Assembly (NCBI GenBank): GCA_036924285.1
Contig: JAYKYS010000002.1
Location: 2,356,001-2,420,000 of the forward strand
Direction of reading: 5' to 3'
DNA: 64,000 bases
Origin: Asterella californica
Lineage: Eukaryota > Streptophyta > Marchantiopsida > Marchantiales > Aytoniaceae
This document shows, piece by piece, positions 1 through 9,240 of the stretch. The translations under genes and the position numbers were made by a program. Position 1 is the stretch's first letter. Each line of letters starts with the position of its first letter. The notes under the pieces are model-generated. The model was not told the DNA's origin. It did not search any database and saw only the letters and a list, made by a program, of their open reading frames with translations.

Positions 1-1411
1 CCCAACTTCTTCACCAACTTCGGACTTATGAAGGAGTGAGTCGCTCCTATATCCACAAGAAAAGTAACATCACGGTTAGCAACCTTGGCTTGTAGAAACA
101 TCAATCTCGGCGTCTTCTTCGTGGTTCTCAAGGTCACTGTCATCTGGCCCTCCAACAAGTCCTTGGCAACAAATGCATTCATGCTACAGTTACTAACCTT
201 AGGTTTCGTACACCCCTTAGCAATATGATCCGCCTCGCCACAGTTGTAGCAAGTAAACTTAGCGCCATTGTCCTTCTGAGGTGTTTGCCCCTTAGTTTTA
301 CTCTTGTTTGCTGTCGCTTTGCTGCCGGGGTAGAAGTATCCTTCCGATCCTTCTCACCCCCATCCCACTGTCGCTTGAAACCCTTGTTCTTCTTCTGGAA
401 CTTGTCCGTGCTGCGTGGTTCGAAGGGTTTCTGCTGCTGGACTTCGTCGTCCCCAATTCGCTCCGCTAGCTTCAAAAGTTCGGCACATGTCTCCGGTAGC
501 TTCGGCATCCGAAAGAGAGCCTTCTCCGAGCTAGACTTGAGTCCCCCAATGAATATACATATCTTGGTCTCCTCAGTCCATTTGGAGAACGAGTCTAGTT
601 TGGCACTAAACTCGCGCACATAAGCACTTAAGGTCCCCGTCTGCTTCAGCCTAACTAGCTCGACACCATCCTGAATCCTTTGATACTCCGGAGTGAATCG
701 TCCTGCGAGCAACTCCTTGAACTCTTTCCAACCAAGCACCGAGACGGTCAAGGCATGCTCATCCTTGTATGCGGTCCACCAGAGAAGCGCATGGTCCTTC
801 AGGAACGTAACCGCCGCTCTCACCTTGTCAGACTCCTTAGCTTGTTGCGCCTCAAAGTATAGATCCAACTCAGTTAAGAAATCCTTAACCTTACGAGCCC
901 GTCCTATACCTAAAAACCTGAAATTCGTCTTACAAAGCTTCCTGGTAGACGAGGAACTTTCTTGGCCTGCCTCAAGCTCGGCGATACGTTTATCCCTGGA
1001 AACCATACCCTCCTGCATGGTCTTCATCATCTTGAGGAGTTCCGCATACAAGGCTCCTTGACTTCTCGCATCTGAATCGTTGAGCACCGCTGGCAAGACT
1101 CCGTCTTGCTGCACTGGTGCCGCAGCTGGTACAGGGCTCCCTTGACGTTGGCGCGAAGGTTGTCAGTTGTCGTCCCCTGTCTGTGCCTCGGGGCTAGCTC
1201 GAGTCGATCTGGTCCCGGTGTCAGCTACCACTCCCCGTTTCTTGGTCTTCCTCTTGGAACTCTGTCCTACGTCGACCATCGCTCCAAGTGTCCACCTAAA
1301 AAACGTTGATCCGCTTCGTGTCTCGCGTCCCTCCTCAAGCGTCCAGCCTTCAGCCGCTACCTCAAGTTCTCGCTCACCGAAACGTCGGCTCTGATACCAC
1401 TTTTCGCGCAC
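1..1411 (-). pseudogene. gypsy gag and start of protease, broken
   Basis: The minus strand encodes a retrotransposon gag protein that would coat element RNA in cytoplasmic particles. The 311-residue block 1114-179 has the typical gag core, including DFLTELDLYFE, HALLWWTAY, FTPEYQR and LVRLKQTGTLSAYVREF. Residues further upstream (1411-1163) are in the same frame but separated by a TGA at 1165-1163. After a frameshift near 270-320, another frame gives a CCHC zinc knuckle (CYNCGEADHIAKGC). This is followed by a protease segment with Asp-Ile-Gly-Ala-Thr-His-Ser at the left edge. The catalytic triplet is normally Asp-Thr/Ser-Gly, so the Ile is another sign of decay. The frame before 1411 is not clearly part of gag. 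Confidence 0.82.
1383..1399 (-). promoter_or_regulatory. gypsy primer-binding site (tRNA-iMet)
   Basis: On the minus strand the site reads TGGTATCAGAGCCGACG, whose first 12 bases are the usual complement of the 3' end of plant initiator-methionine tRNA. It would prime minus-strand DNA synthesis. It lies 21 nt inside the LTR boundary, which is farther than the usual 0-5 nt. Confidence 0.8.
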
Positions 1412-1420
1412 CTACCGCCT

Positions 1421-2532
1421 TGTTGCGCCAGCGGAAGCTCTTGCTCAATAGGTCCCGAAATTCAAACCGCTAACCTGCAAACACAATCAATCACAAGTTA
1501 GCGTCCATGCACCACTTACCTTAGTTCTGTTTGGTCCGGACCGGAGCCGGACCGTCTCCTTATTCATCAAGCTCAACTATTCCTAAGTCCCAACCTAGAT
1601 CCGCCTAGATCGATCCCAAACATGAGCAAGTCACAAGATGACTTGGGGCGGACTTCTCATAAAGTCCAGGGTCCTAAACGGTACCTCCAGCACACCTAGC
1701 GGCCCAACCGCTCGTGATGTCCGTCTGGGTCTAGGCTCCCGAACGGTGGTCTAACCCGTCGACTCGTTCCTTAGTTTTGCCCCAGTCCTTACATCGTTCC
1801 TAAGTCCAGACGTCCAAGTTTGGATCGGAACGTGCCTTGGAACCGACCCAGCCATCACCTCATGCCCCCAGAGTCCGCCCGCCAAACCCTGAGGTCGGGT
1901 GACTCATCTTGGCCCACCCAGGCATCGAGCCCCCCTCATATATACTTCTGGGGATTGACGGTCCCGCCCTCCTCTTTGGTCTCTGAAAATTATACCACAA
2001 TCTGATTGTGGTTTGGTCATAACTTCCAGCTCGGAGGTCAGATCGAGGAGTGTTATATATCACTGGAAAGCTCTCGATGAGACCTTTCCAATGATACCTA
2101 ATTCGCCTCGAGATCTTACGTGGAGCTCCGTCCACGACCTAAAACGTCCCTGGAGCTCCAACACTTAGTCATTTTTCGAAAACCTGTGGTCCAGACCCAG
2201 ACTCGAACCCTGTGGTTCGTCTGCGTCTCGGACCCACGTCCCGGTCTCACGTCTCGGACCCACGTCTCATACCTATGTCTGAGACTCATGTTTCAACTCG
2301 TTCCCAGACTCGCCCTCTTAAGTCAACGTTCGTCTGGGACCCTCTTGGGGTAGGCCCTTATGTCCTAACCCAAGATTCCAACCTTGGTTCAGAGAACCAC
2401 TTAGGGTTTATCTGATCTCGACTTCCCGGCCAAGCCATTAAGTCCTACTCATAGCGTTCACAACCTAGCGCAAGTCCGCTAGGGTTCTGTTGTTCGCGTC
2501 TGCGTCCGATCTTGAGAATGAGTGTCGCAACA
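1421..2532 (-). repeat. gypsy 5' LTR
   Basis: A 1,112-bp segment starts TGTTGCG and ends CGCAACA, a 7-bp perfect terminal inverted repeat with the TG...CA ends of an LTR. It sits directly outside the primer site and gag. The partner LTR is outside the window, so the boundary rests on the inverted termini and position only. The 5 bp outside the LTR (2533-2537, GTAAG) would be one copy of the target duplication. Confidence 0.7.
2225..2266. repeat. short direct repeat inside the gypsy LTR
   Basis: GTCTCGGACCCACGTC occurs at 2225-2240 and again at 2251-2266, with further degenerate GTCT/CTCA units following. It is a local duplication within the LTR; no function is implied. Confidence 0.7.
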
Positions 2533-3456
2533 GTAAGAACTCTGAACGCATAGTTTTTACCAGCTCGTGCACCAAGATCAGTTTACAACTCTTTTTACAT
2601 CGACCTTCCTAACATGGAGTGACTGTGGACCCAACTCGACGAGACTCATCTTGACCAATCTCAAAAGTTAGTTGATAATTTTAGTTCGCGACGACGTGAA
2701 CTGCTAGATTCTGTTTCAGAGCTTCAGAGTTTGAAGAATGTGTTAGATGATTTGTGTAATACCTCTGATAGTCTGTTGCAAGACACTCATGTGCTTAGGG
2801 AGGAAGTTCATAGTGTTCGTGTCAAATTGGATACATGCACATTTCAAGAATTTCACGAGTGTTCTTGGTCAGTGAATGAGCTCATTACTTTTTTTGTAAC
2901 GGACGTTCTCGTTCTTATCATAATGCAAAGAGAAGTTTTCTGTGGTGAGCAGTTCATTGCAAGTGATGAATCTGCCACTTTTTTTATCAATTTAGAACTC
3001 ACGCTTTGTTCATGAGCTTTCACTCTTGGATTCCAACGCCTTACTGTTCGATGGTCATATTGTTTCTGTTCTGTCATTTGATTCTCAGACTGAGTTGATA
3101 GCTGTCGGCAGTGACAGCTTTGAACTTAGTCTGACGATAAGAGTCTAAACATAAATCCACGTCGGATTCTCACTTCTTGTATCAGTCATGAGTCCGTTCA
3201 AGCAAACTCATTCGATCACTGGCCTGTTCGAGCTACAATACCGAATACAGGGTCCGTTCAATTGAGAGAGGTGGATACAAATCTGACAAACATAAAAAGT
3301 GTGCGGCCAACTAAATTTCTTCCTTTTCTTGTAACGTGCATCTCACTTATTTTCAAGCTACTTGAGTCACCGGATAGTCAACCAGCAAAGGGTGTTTACT
3401 TTGCATGGTCTAGTTATCAAAGTCTTGATCTTGTGTAGGTATTCAAACACTCACAT
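2533..3456. other. no recognised gene; possible coiled-coil coding relic
   Basis: The plus strand is open at 2731-3015 and in the same frame a little upstream. It gives a Leu/Val/Ser-rich segment (for example SELQSLKNVLDD and LREEVHSVRVKLD) that could form a coiled coil, as in gag-like or structural proteins. I recognise no family, and the downstream part turns hydrophobic without a clear domain. It may be a fragment of another element next to the gypsy LTR. Confidence 0.2.
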
Positions 3457-3486
3457 GAGAGTTGGATGCAAAAGCATCCAACTCTC
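3457..3486. repeat. perfect hairpin, 13-bp stem, AAAA loop
   Basis: GAGAGTTGGATGC (3457-3469) is followed by AAAA and its exact reverse complement (3474-3486). There is no T-run or other terminator context, and it lies in non-coding DNA. It is one of several such hairpins in the window. Confidence 0.9.
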
Positions 3487-4073
3487 CTTAGTGGTTCACT
3501 CTACCTTTTCTTTTGAACTCCTGCGAGAGCAAATTAAGGTCATATTTTATTAAATTAAATGAAATTTTAAATTAAAAACTAAATAAAATCATTTATGTGA
3601 ACATAAAATTATTTTCTTTAAAAACTATACAAATTTCCATGATTGCTAAAATTATATACATGTATACATTATAATTGACATCTCGTACATGATTTAAAAC
3701 ATAAAATGAAATTAACCCCGAGCTCGAGAACTCTCCTCAAGAGTTTCTCTATTTCCAATCTCAGTTTAGCGACATTTTATAATATTAATCGTCCTTGGTC
3801 TTTGACCTAATGTAGTGCTCCCTATGATTCCCAACACTATCAACGTCAATGAACCTAAATATTCATGATTTTAACTAAAAGATTAAGATTCCGTCAGAAA
3901 AGGCTAGTTTTCTGAGCTGATGATGTGCGCTTGATCACATTGTTTTAAACCCCTAGGCTCTCTATTGAAGTTCGTGCGACGCATGACACTGGCATTTTAT
4001 CATGACAGTTTTATGTTCGAGAGTAAACCTAAAAATACAGACCTCATGAATCATATGTCGGTGTGACTTGGAA
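3487..4073. other. AT-rich intergenic stretch
   Basis: I see no coding potential, repeat boundary or RNA gene here. The first part (to about 3700) is very AT-rich. Confidence 0.5.
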
Positions 4074-4262
4074 CATCGAAAATCCTTCTCTCAAGTGGTT
4101 TAATCTACATTCCTCTAAGAAAAAGATCGCAGGTACGGTTGGAAAAGAATGCGCTGTAAATTGTTAACGAAACTTCTAGTCCAAGTCCTGTTGTGATGGA
4201 CTCGCATGGACAGTCTCATGGTTCACCAAGACCTCAAGAGACGGATAATAACATTTATCATT
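4074..4262 (+). mobile_element. tRNA-derived SINE, degraded head
   Basis: This segment aligns by eye along most of its length with the better preserved SINE at 51556-51752. Shared blocks include AAGTGGTTTA, CCTCTAAGAAAAAG, GTTAACGAAACTTCTAGTCC versus GTTAACAAAACTTCTAGTCC, GATGGACTC, GACAGTCTCATGGT and the 3' end AATAACATTTA. The box-B region of the tRNA-like head is largely deleted here. It ends next to the cox3-like fragment. Confidence 0.65.
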
Positions 4263-4350
4263 TATCATGTAGATCACTGTAACTTTTTCGTCCAAATTCA
4301 AATGGACTTGGTTTAAAGATTCCTCTTGTCGTACGATGTATCTCAAAACG

Positions 4351-4480
4351 CACCATGGTATATAATATCATTCCAAAACTTAAACAAAAAAGTGTTCCGC
4401 CTCTCACAAAAGAGTGCATGTACATAACACCACCAATAGTGCTTGCCAAAGCTCCAAGTGAATCCAAAAGAGTGGGTCCA
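4351..4480 (-). pseudogene. cox3: nuclear fragment of mitochondrial cox3
   Basis: The minus strand encodes about 37 residues (4464-4351) that I recognise as the N-terminal region of cytochrome c oxidase subunit III, the inner-membrane respiratory-chain protein. Diagnostic strings are [18 protein letters not shown] and GMILYTM, in the first transmembrane segments. Just upstream, another frame gives Leu-Asp-Pro-x-x-Trp, matching the conserved Asp-Pro-Ser-Pro-Trp before that region, so a frameshift separates the two. After YTMV the similarity fades within a few codons. It is therefore a short, frameshifted nuclear copy of mitochondrial DNA (NUMT), not a functional gene. The identification is from memory of the family. 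Confidence 0.72.
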
Positions 4481-4497
4481 GCTTGCTCATAATTCAA

Positions 4498-5805
4498 TGC
4501 ATAGAAAACGACGGATTTTCAACGCAACTCTCGCAAAAGAAATATCACTTAAAAGATTTAACGTTTTTTCCATTCTACAGCGGTGAGCTCAGTTTCCGCT
4601 ACACGACTCCTTTCTATAGTGGGCACAAATGCCATGTACGCAGTTTTTGGTCTGGTAGTCCTTTTATATGCAGACCAGAGGATTAAGAAAACCGTTCCAC
4701 TTTTTAACTCACGACCCGCTAATCATCAACGAGAAACGTGCAAATAGTTAAATATGCATCCAAAATCGCTGGCACAAAGAAAGTCAGCAGAGGACAAGCA
4801 CTGGAAAAGGAGGGAAATTCATGTGGGGTGAGTGACTATTATTATTTGGTGATAAACATGAAGCAAAGAAGAGTATATTTTCTCAATCAATTAACTCTGA
4901 GGATTGGGAATAATGTCGATCATTCTAACTGTAGAACGGCAGTATTTTTGAAAATACTATGTCGGTCCAAGGCAATGTGAAAGCTGCAGCAAGCCCACTA
5001 GCAAGAAATATTTACATCGGGTCCATCCTGAAGAAAAGAGCCTTCTTTGCATATTCATTTCCTCCATTTTCTGATAGAGAAGGTAAATATGGAAGGCTTA
5101 ATTCATCGATTAAGAAGGGTTAGGTTATCATTCATATATAATCTATAAAACAGATTATATGATAAATCATAAAAAATTTATTTCAATTATCAGTTTAACT
5201 TATGACCAACCCCTCCTCGAGGAAAAACTTTTTTCATCAGTTTAACTGTTATGCATATTTTCCCTCTCTATCCAACTTCCCAAGGGGAGATGGAGAGGAT
5301 GAATCTGCATGCAACAGTCAATGTGGTTACCTGTTAGGCGGAGTTCCCTTTTTGTTTCTTCAAGTTATGGTTTATCTTTCACTCCGGGATCAGATTTCCA
5401 CTTTGAACCTCGGAAAATTAGCTTTTCTGTGAGTCTTAGGGCCTCTGCCCACTATGCCTATATGTCTCTTATCCGACGCTGTCAAGCAGGTTCGGTAATA
5501 AGCTTCTTCTTTCCATTGTCGTTGCGTTAATCTAGTTTGAGGTATATTCGGAAAATTTCACATCTCCGAGGTTTTTGGGTAAGGGGTACTTTTGACGACG
5601 ATTTTCCGTTCATTTCGCTGACACAAGACTCTGAACGTGTCCACGTGGCGGGTTTCTTTTTCCCGCGAAAGTCGAAAGCAAACTGTGTCCTACGAAGATT
5701 TCGAAATGGAGTGGCGAGCGTGTATGTTTTGGTGAAAAACCGAAGTGAAAAGCTGTCTAATGGAAAGCCGACGAGCATTTACACATAAATTGTGTAATAT
5801 GCACC
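4498..5805. other. no recognised gene; short overlapping ORFs
   Basis: Several ORFs of 60-85 codons exist on both strands but none has a recognisable domain. At 5527-5788 both strands are open for 83 codons, which probably reflects base composition. An AAGGGTTAGG motif (5114-5130) is followed by a 9-bp hairpin (5136-5144 with 5152-5160). Confidence 0.4.
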
Positions 5806-5852
5806 CCTTATCGTGTAACTTGTCCACGCCTTATCGTGTAAACTTGTCCACG
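5806..5852. repeat. tandem duplication, 23/24-bp unit
   Basis: CCTTATCGTGTAACTTGTCC plus ACG (5806-5828) is repeated immediately at 5829-5852 with one extra A. Confidence 0.9.
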
Positions 5853-6366
5853 TTCGCGGCCTGGACATAAGCGAAATAGGCCGATAGTGGGCAGAGTCCC
5901 TTACGACAGAGAGCTTTTAATCTGTCATGATTGAACTGGCACGAAGTTTCATTACTCGTAGATGCCACGAGAGCTACTGTACGTAGTACGAGCTCCGGGG
6001 CGAAGTCAAGGCGATGATGCCCTGTTCTGTCATTCAAAGTCGAGACGATAAGCCTACAGGCTACAAGCGAGGAGGGTCGATGGTTCGTAATGGAGTCTAG
6101 GAGCAGCTACCGAGCTATGATGTCGTCAGAAGCTGGCTGCACATCCATCTTTCTTCTGCTTTTTTTTTTTTTCATCCATCAAACACTCGTCAAACAGTAC
6201 GACGGCCCAAAGAAAGTACTGATATCCTCTGAGTGGTCCCCAGTCTTAGGGGCAAGTGGCTGCAGACAGAAGATTTAGTCCAACAGGATCATGACATTCA
6301 TCCGAAGTACTGGCGGAGCAGACAACATCAGCAAACTCTCGAAGATAGATTGTTGGGGGTAAAAGC
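5853..6366. other. intergenic stretch left of the LINE
   Basis: There is no convincing gene. It contains a T-run at about 6160-6172 and becomes G-rich as the LINE begins. Confidence 0.5.
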
Positions 6367-6377
6367 CAACTTGTTAA
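6367..6377. repeat. LINE target-site duplication, left copy
   Basis: CAACTTGTTAA here matches CAACTTCTTAA at 13971-13981 with one mismatch. The two flank the LINE exactly at its G-rich start and at the end of its A-rich tail, as expected for target-primed reverse transcription. Confidence 0.6.
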
Positions 6378-6561
6378 TGGCGGAGCGGCGGGGGCGGGGG
6401 CGGAGGGGTGGAGGAGTGGGAGAGGAAGGTGAGGGCTAAGCAGCTTAGGATTAGATAATTTGTAGAGGGGGGAGGAATAGAGAAAGGAATACGTGATTAG
6501 TAAGGGGACTTTCAGTTAGGGTTGAGTAATAACGAGAGCACAAAACAACGTGAAACGAGAG

Positions 6562-9192
6562 ATGGTGGACGAAGACGATAGAAACGGCGACCTAGGCCTC
6601 GAGAAGGAACAAGAGAGTGCGTTCCAAGGGTTCAAGGGCTTTGGGGCAACAAGGGGCAATGAGCCGGACCAAGAAACAGAACTGGAAAAAAATGAAGTAG
6701 AAGGGAATCGTTCAACTTGATTGATTCGAGAAGGGCTGGGAATCTCGATAAAAGCAAGGCGACTGTGGAGAGACTTTTGCACTCGCAGAAAAAGTGGAAT
6801 ATTGCGAGTAAAGGTACAAGGATTACATCAGAAGGGATGGAAGAAGGAGAGAAGGAGACCTCCGTCTCGACTCTGGTGGGTCAAGAGGCAGTACCGAGGC
6901 CGGGGTTGGCCGAGGAATCCATCCCGGCCACACAAAGAATGGACGAACAACAAGGGGAGTTGCGGAGTGCATGAAACCTCGATCGGGGAGCCCCCTCTGA
7001 CAGCTCGAGACGACCTGGTGGGACCAGTGCGGAGGCAGCAGCACGGAAAGGAGGAGGTACGCCTCAAGCGACAGGAAGGGAATCGGGGCTGTCAACGGGA
7101 ACACCTGCACAAAAAAAGACGAATACTGGAGGAGATGCCCAAGGGAAGAATTTACAAGGAGATATCAACGGCGGCAAGGGTGAAGCAAAAGACAGTTGGG
7201 TGAACCCCTTGAAAATTCTAGAGAAAACGGGGCAGAACCCTTATCTCGAAGGACTAAACCTGTTGGCAGGTTTAGTCCTTTGAGATGGCAGCTCTTTGTC
7301 TGGCTGCAATGCCAGACAAAGAGCTGGTGGAGGCGATCAAGAAAATACAAGAAAATCAACAACAGAGAGATTACAAGAACGGGGTAAGGGTCGACCTGTA
7401 TAGAAATTTGGCGAGCCGGTTAGCTTTACTGAAGGAGATGGCGGTTGTGCTGTCCACGGTTGATTGCAGTCCCTCCCGCGATGCTTTTGAGACCTGGGTA
7501 TCCAGAAGGCTAGTACAGGGGATGAGGACACAAGTGACGCAGCTCAGGATGCTAGGCCAAAAGAACTTCTTAGTGGTTATGGCGACTGCCGAGCAAAGGA
7601 ACCAGGTACTCAAAGAGGCCCCCCTGTTCTACAATGGGAGGATAGTCATTGCTAAGCCTTGATCACCAGGGTTCAAGATCCAAGCGGAGAACCCAAAGGC
7701 GGTCGCGGTCTGGGTGGACCTCCCCTTGGTTGATCCTACCCTTGAAATTGGAGCAGACACAATGTTGGCAGCAATAGGACCAGTTCTATATAAGACAACG
7801 ATGAGATCAACAAATGTATACTTCCACATCCGGGGCTGTGTGCTGATCGATCCTGACTCGGATCTGAAGGACCACCTGCAGGTTGGGCTGGGGGTAGGAG
7901 AAACGATAATGCAGCCGATTATCTATCAGTCCCTGCCGGACGCATGTTTCGCCTATAAGAAGAAAGGGCACATAGCACGGAATTGCCCCGAGAATATTAA
8001 AAAGGGGGAAGGGACACAAGCCGGAAGCAGCAAAGGGCTTGAACCCGCGACCAATACGGGAACGGCGACCGCTACTGACTCTCCACAAAAGGTGGAGAAA
8101 GACGATGGGTTTACACAAGTTACTAAGAAGAAATGGACGAGGAGAGTAGACCGGTGGGTTGAGGTCAAAAGGTCTTCCAATCGCTTTAACATCCTTGATA
8201 AGGAAGGGCAAGATCAAGAGGATCGAACCAAGGGAGGTAAGAGAGGTGAGCAGAGAGGGGATACATGTGTTACCAAGGAGACAGAGGTGGAGGTAGGAGG
8301 TGCTTCCACTGTTTCAGAACTAGGAGGAGGGCTCAGACTAGGCTCTCGTGCTCCCCAAGTCAACGATGCGGAGATGCCGATGGAAGAACAACACAACATA
8401 ATGGAAGAGAAGGAGGCTCTCCCGGATCTCAATGTGGTAGTAGAGGATAAGCAAATAAAAGAGAACGGAAAGGAAGAGGGAAAGGGGGGAGATCAAGACA
8501 AAGAGAAAGATACTGAAATTCTGACGGAGGTCGGTGAAGACACTATCCCCAGCACCACACAGAAGGATGACAAAAACCGAACGGAACAACAGGAAGAAAG
8601 GCACAAGGAAGAAGGCAAGAGCGACAAAGGGGCAAACGCTGAAGAGGAGGGAAATATTTCAACAAGCCCACAGAAGACCGGAGGTCAGGAAGGGAGAAGA
8701 GACGCAAGGAGAGAAAAACGAGGCAACCTGCAACAGGAAGGGGGCGAGGAAAGGAGAGAAGATGAAGACAAACAGAAACTCTGGGCAAATACATTAGACG
8801 AAGGAGATCAATACGTCAGAGAGGGGCGAGCTAGTAACCAGGAGGAGGGAGATGCCGAGGCGGGAGACAAAAAGAACGATTAGGAAGGGGCTGTCATGGA
8901 AAGACAATGGATAGATTCACCTGGGCTTTGGGACGGACCAGCCGGGCACGAAGCCACCCCCACCTCGCCCCTAAGAAACATTGAACGGGAGACTCTTCTT
9001 GAGCTGAACCCCAACCTCATTAGCAGTAAGAGAGGGGCGAGGAAGGAACTGATGCCAAAGGCAACAACGAAACAGGCGATATCACTCGAGAGGAGCCTTG
9101 GCAAACCAAACGGAAACAAAAGGAAGGCGACAAAAAAAGGAAATCTGACGAGGGCTAAGAGCCTGCTAGCCTCCATAAACACCACTAAATAA
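6562..9192 (+). pseudogene. LINE ORF1 (RNA-binding protein), broken
   Basis: ORF1 proteins of plant LINEs bind element RNA and form the transposition particle. The likely start is ATG 6562 (MVDEDDRNGD), in a 53-codon block ending in TGA at 6718-6720. A second frame (about 6717-7268) carries a Gly/Ser-rich linker with a TGA at 6972-6974. After the hairpin pair, a third frame runs from 7285. It has an N-terminal DUF4283-like domain (LYRNLASRLALL... NGRIVIAKP), a TGA at 7660-7662 where the family has Trp, and a knuckle at about 7946-7990 (CFAYKKKGHIARNC). The second Cys of that knuckle is replaced by Tyr. A highly charged Glu/Lys tail follows to a TAG at 8881-8883, and the frame continues to 9192. 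Confidence 0.78.
7244..7324. repeat. two adjacent hairpins inside LINE ORF1
   Basis: The first hairpin pairs 7244-7260 with 7269-7285 (17 bp, one mismatch, 8-nt loop). The second pairs 7291-7304 with 7311-7324 (14 bp perfect, 6-nt loop). The ORF1 frame changes exactly here. Leaving out 7269-7308 (40 nt) would join Leu-Leu-Ala directly to Met-Pro-Asp-Lys in one frame, so the segment looks like a templated insertion copied from both flanks. Confidence 0.85.
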
Positions 9193-9240
9193 AGGGAGCG
9201 GGGTGCTAGGTGCAACGAGACACAACAAACGACTTACAGA

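Larger units (their letters stand above)
1..2532 (-). mobile_element. Ty3/gypsy LTR retrotransposon, 5' part
   Basis: This is the 5' portion of a Ty3/gypsy-type element read on the minus strand. In element order it shows the 5' LTR (2532 to 1421), an initiator-Met tRNA primer site (1399 to 1383), gag (from about 1411) and the start of an aspartic protease that runs off the left edge. The polymerase region and the 3' LTR lie outside the window, so the whole-element length and target duplication cannot be checked. The coding part carries an in-frame stop and a frameshift, so this copy is probably dead. Family assignment rests on gag and on the zinc-knuckle and protease order; the reverse transcriptase is not visible. 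Confidence 0.85.

Noticed and set aside
4560..4740. MYAVFGLVVLLYADQRIKK-like plus-strand segment, resembling a Bax-inhibitor/GHITM membrane protein
   Set aside because: The likeness is limited to about 19 residues with no splice context or start; too weak to call.
5527..5788. Overlapping 83-codon frames on both strands as a dual-coding gene
   Set aside because: Mirror-open frames of this length are expected by chance, and neither has a recognisable domain.
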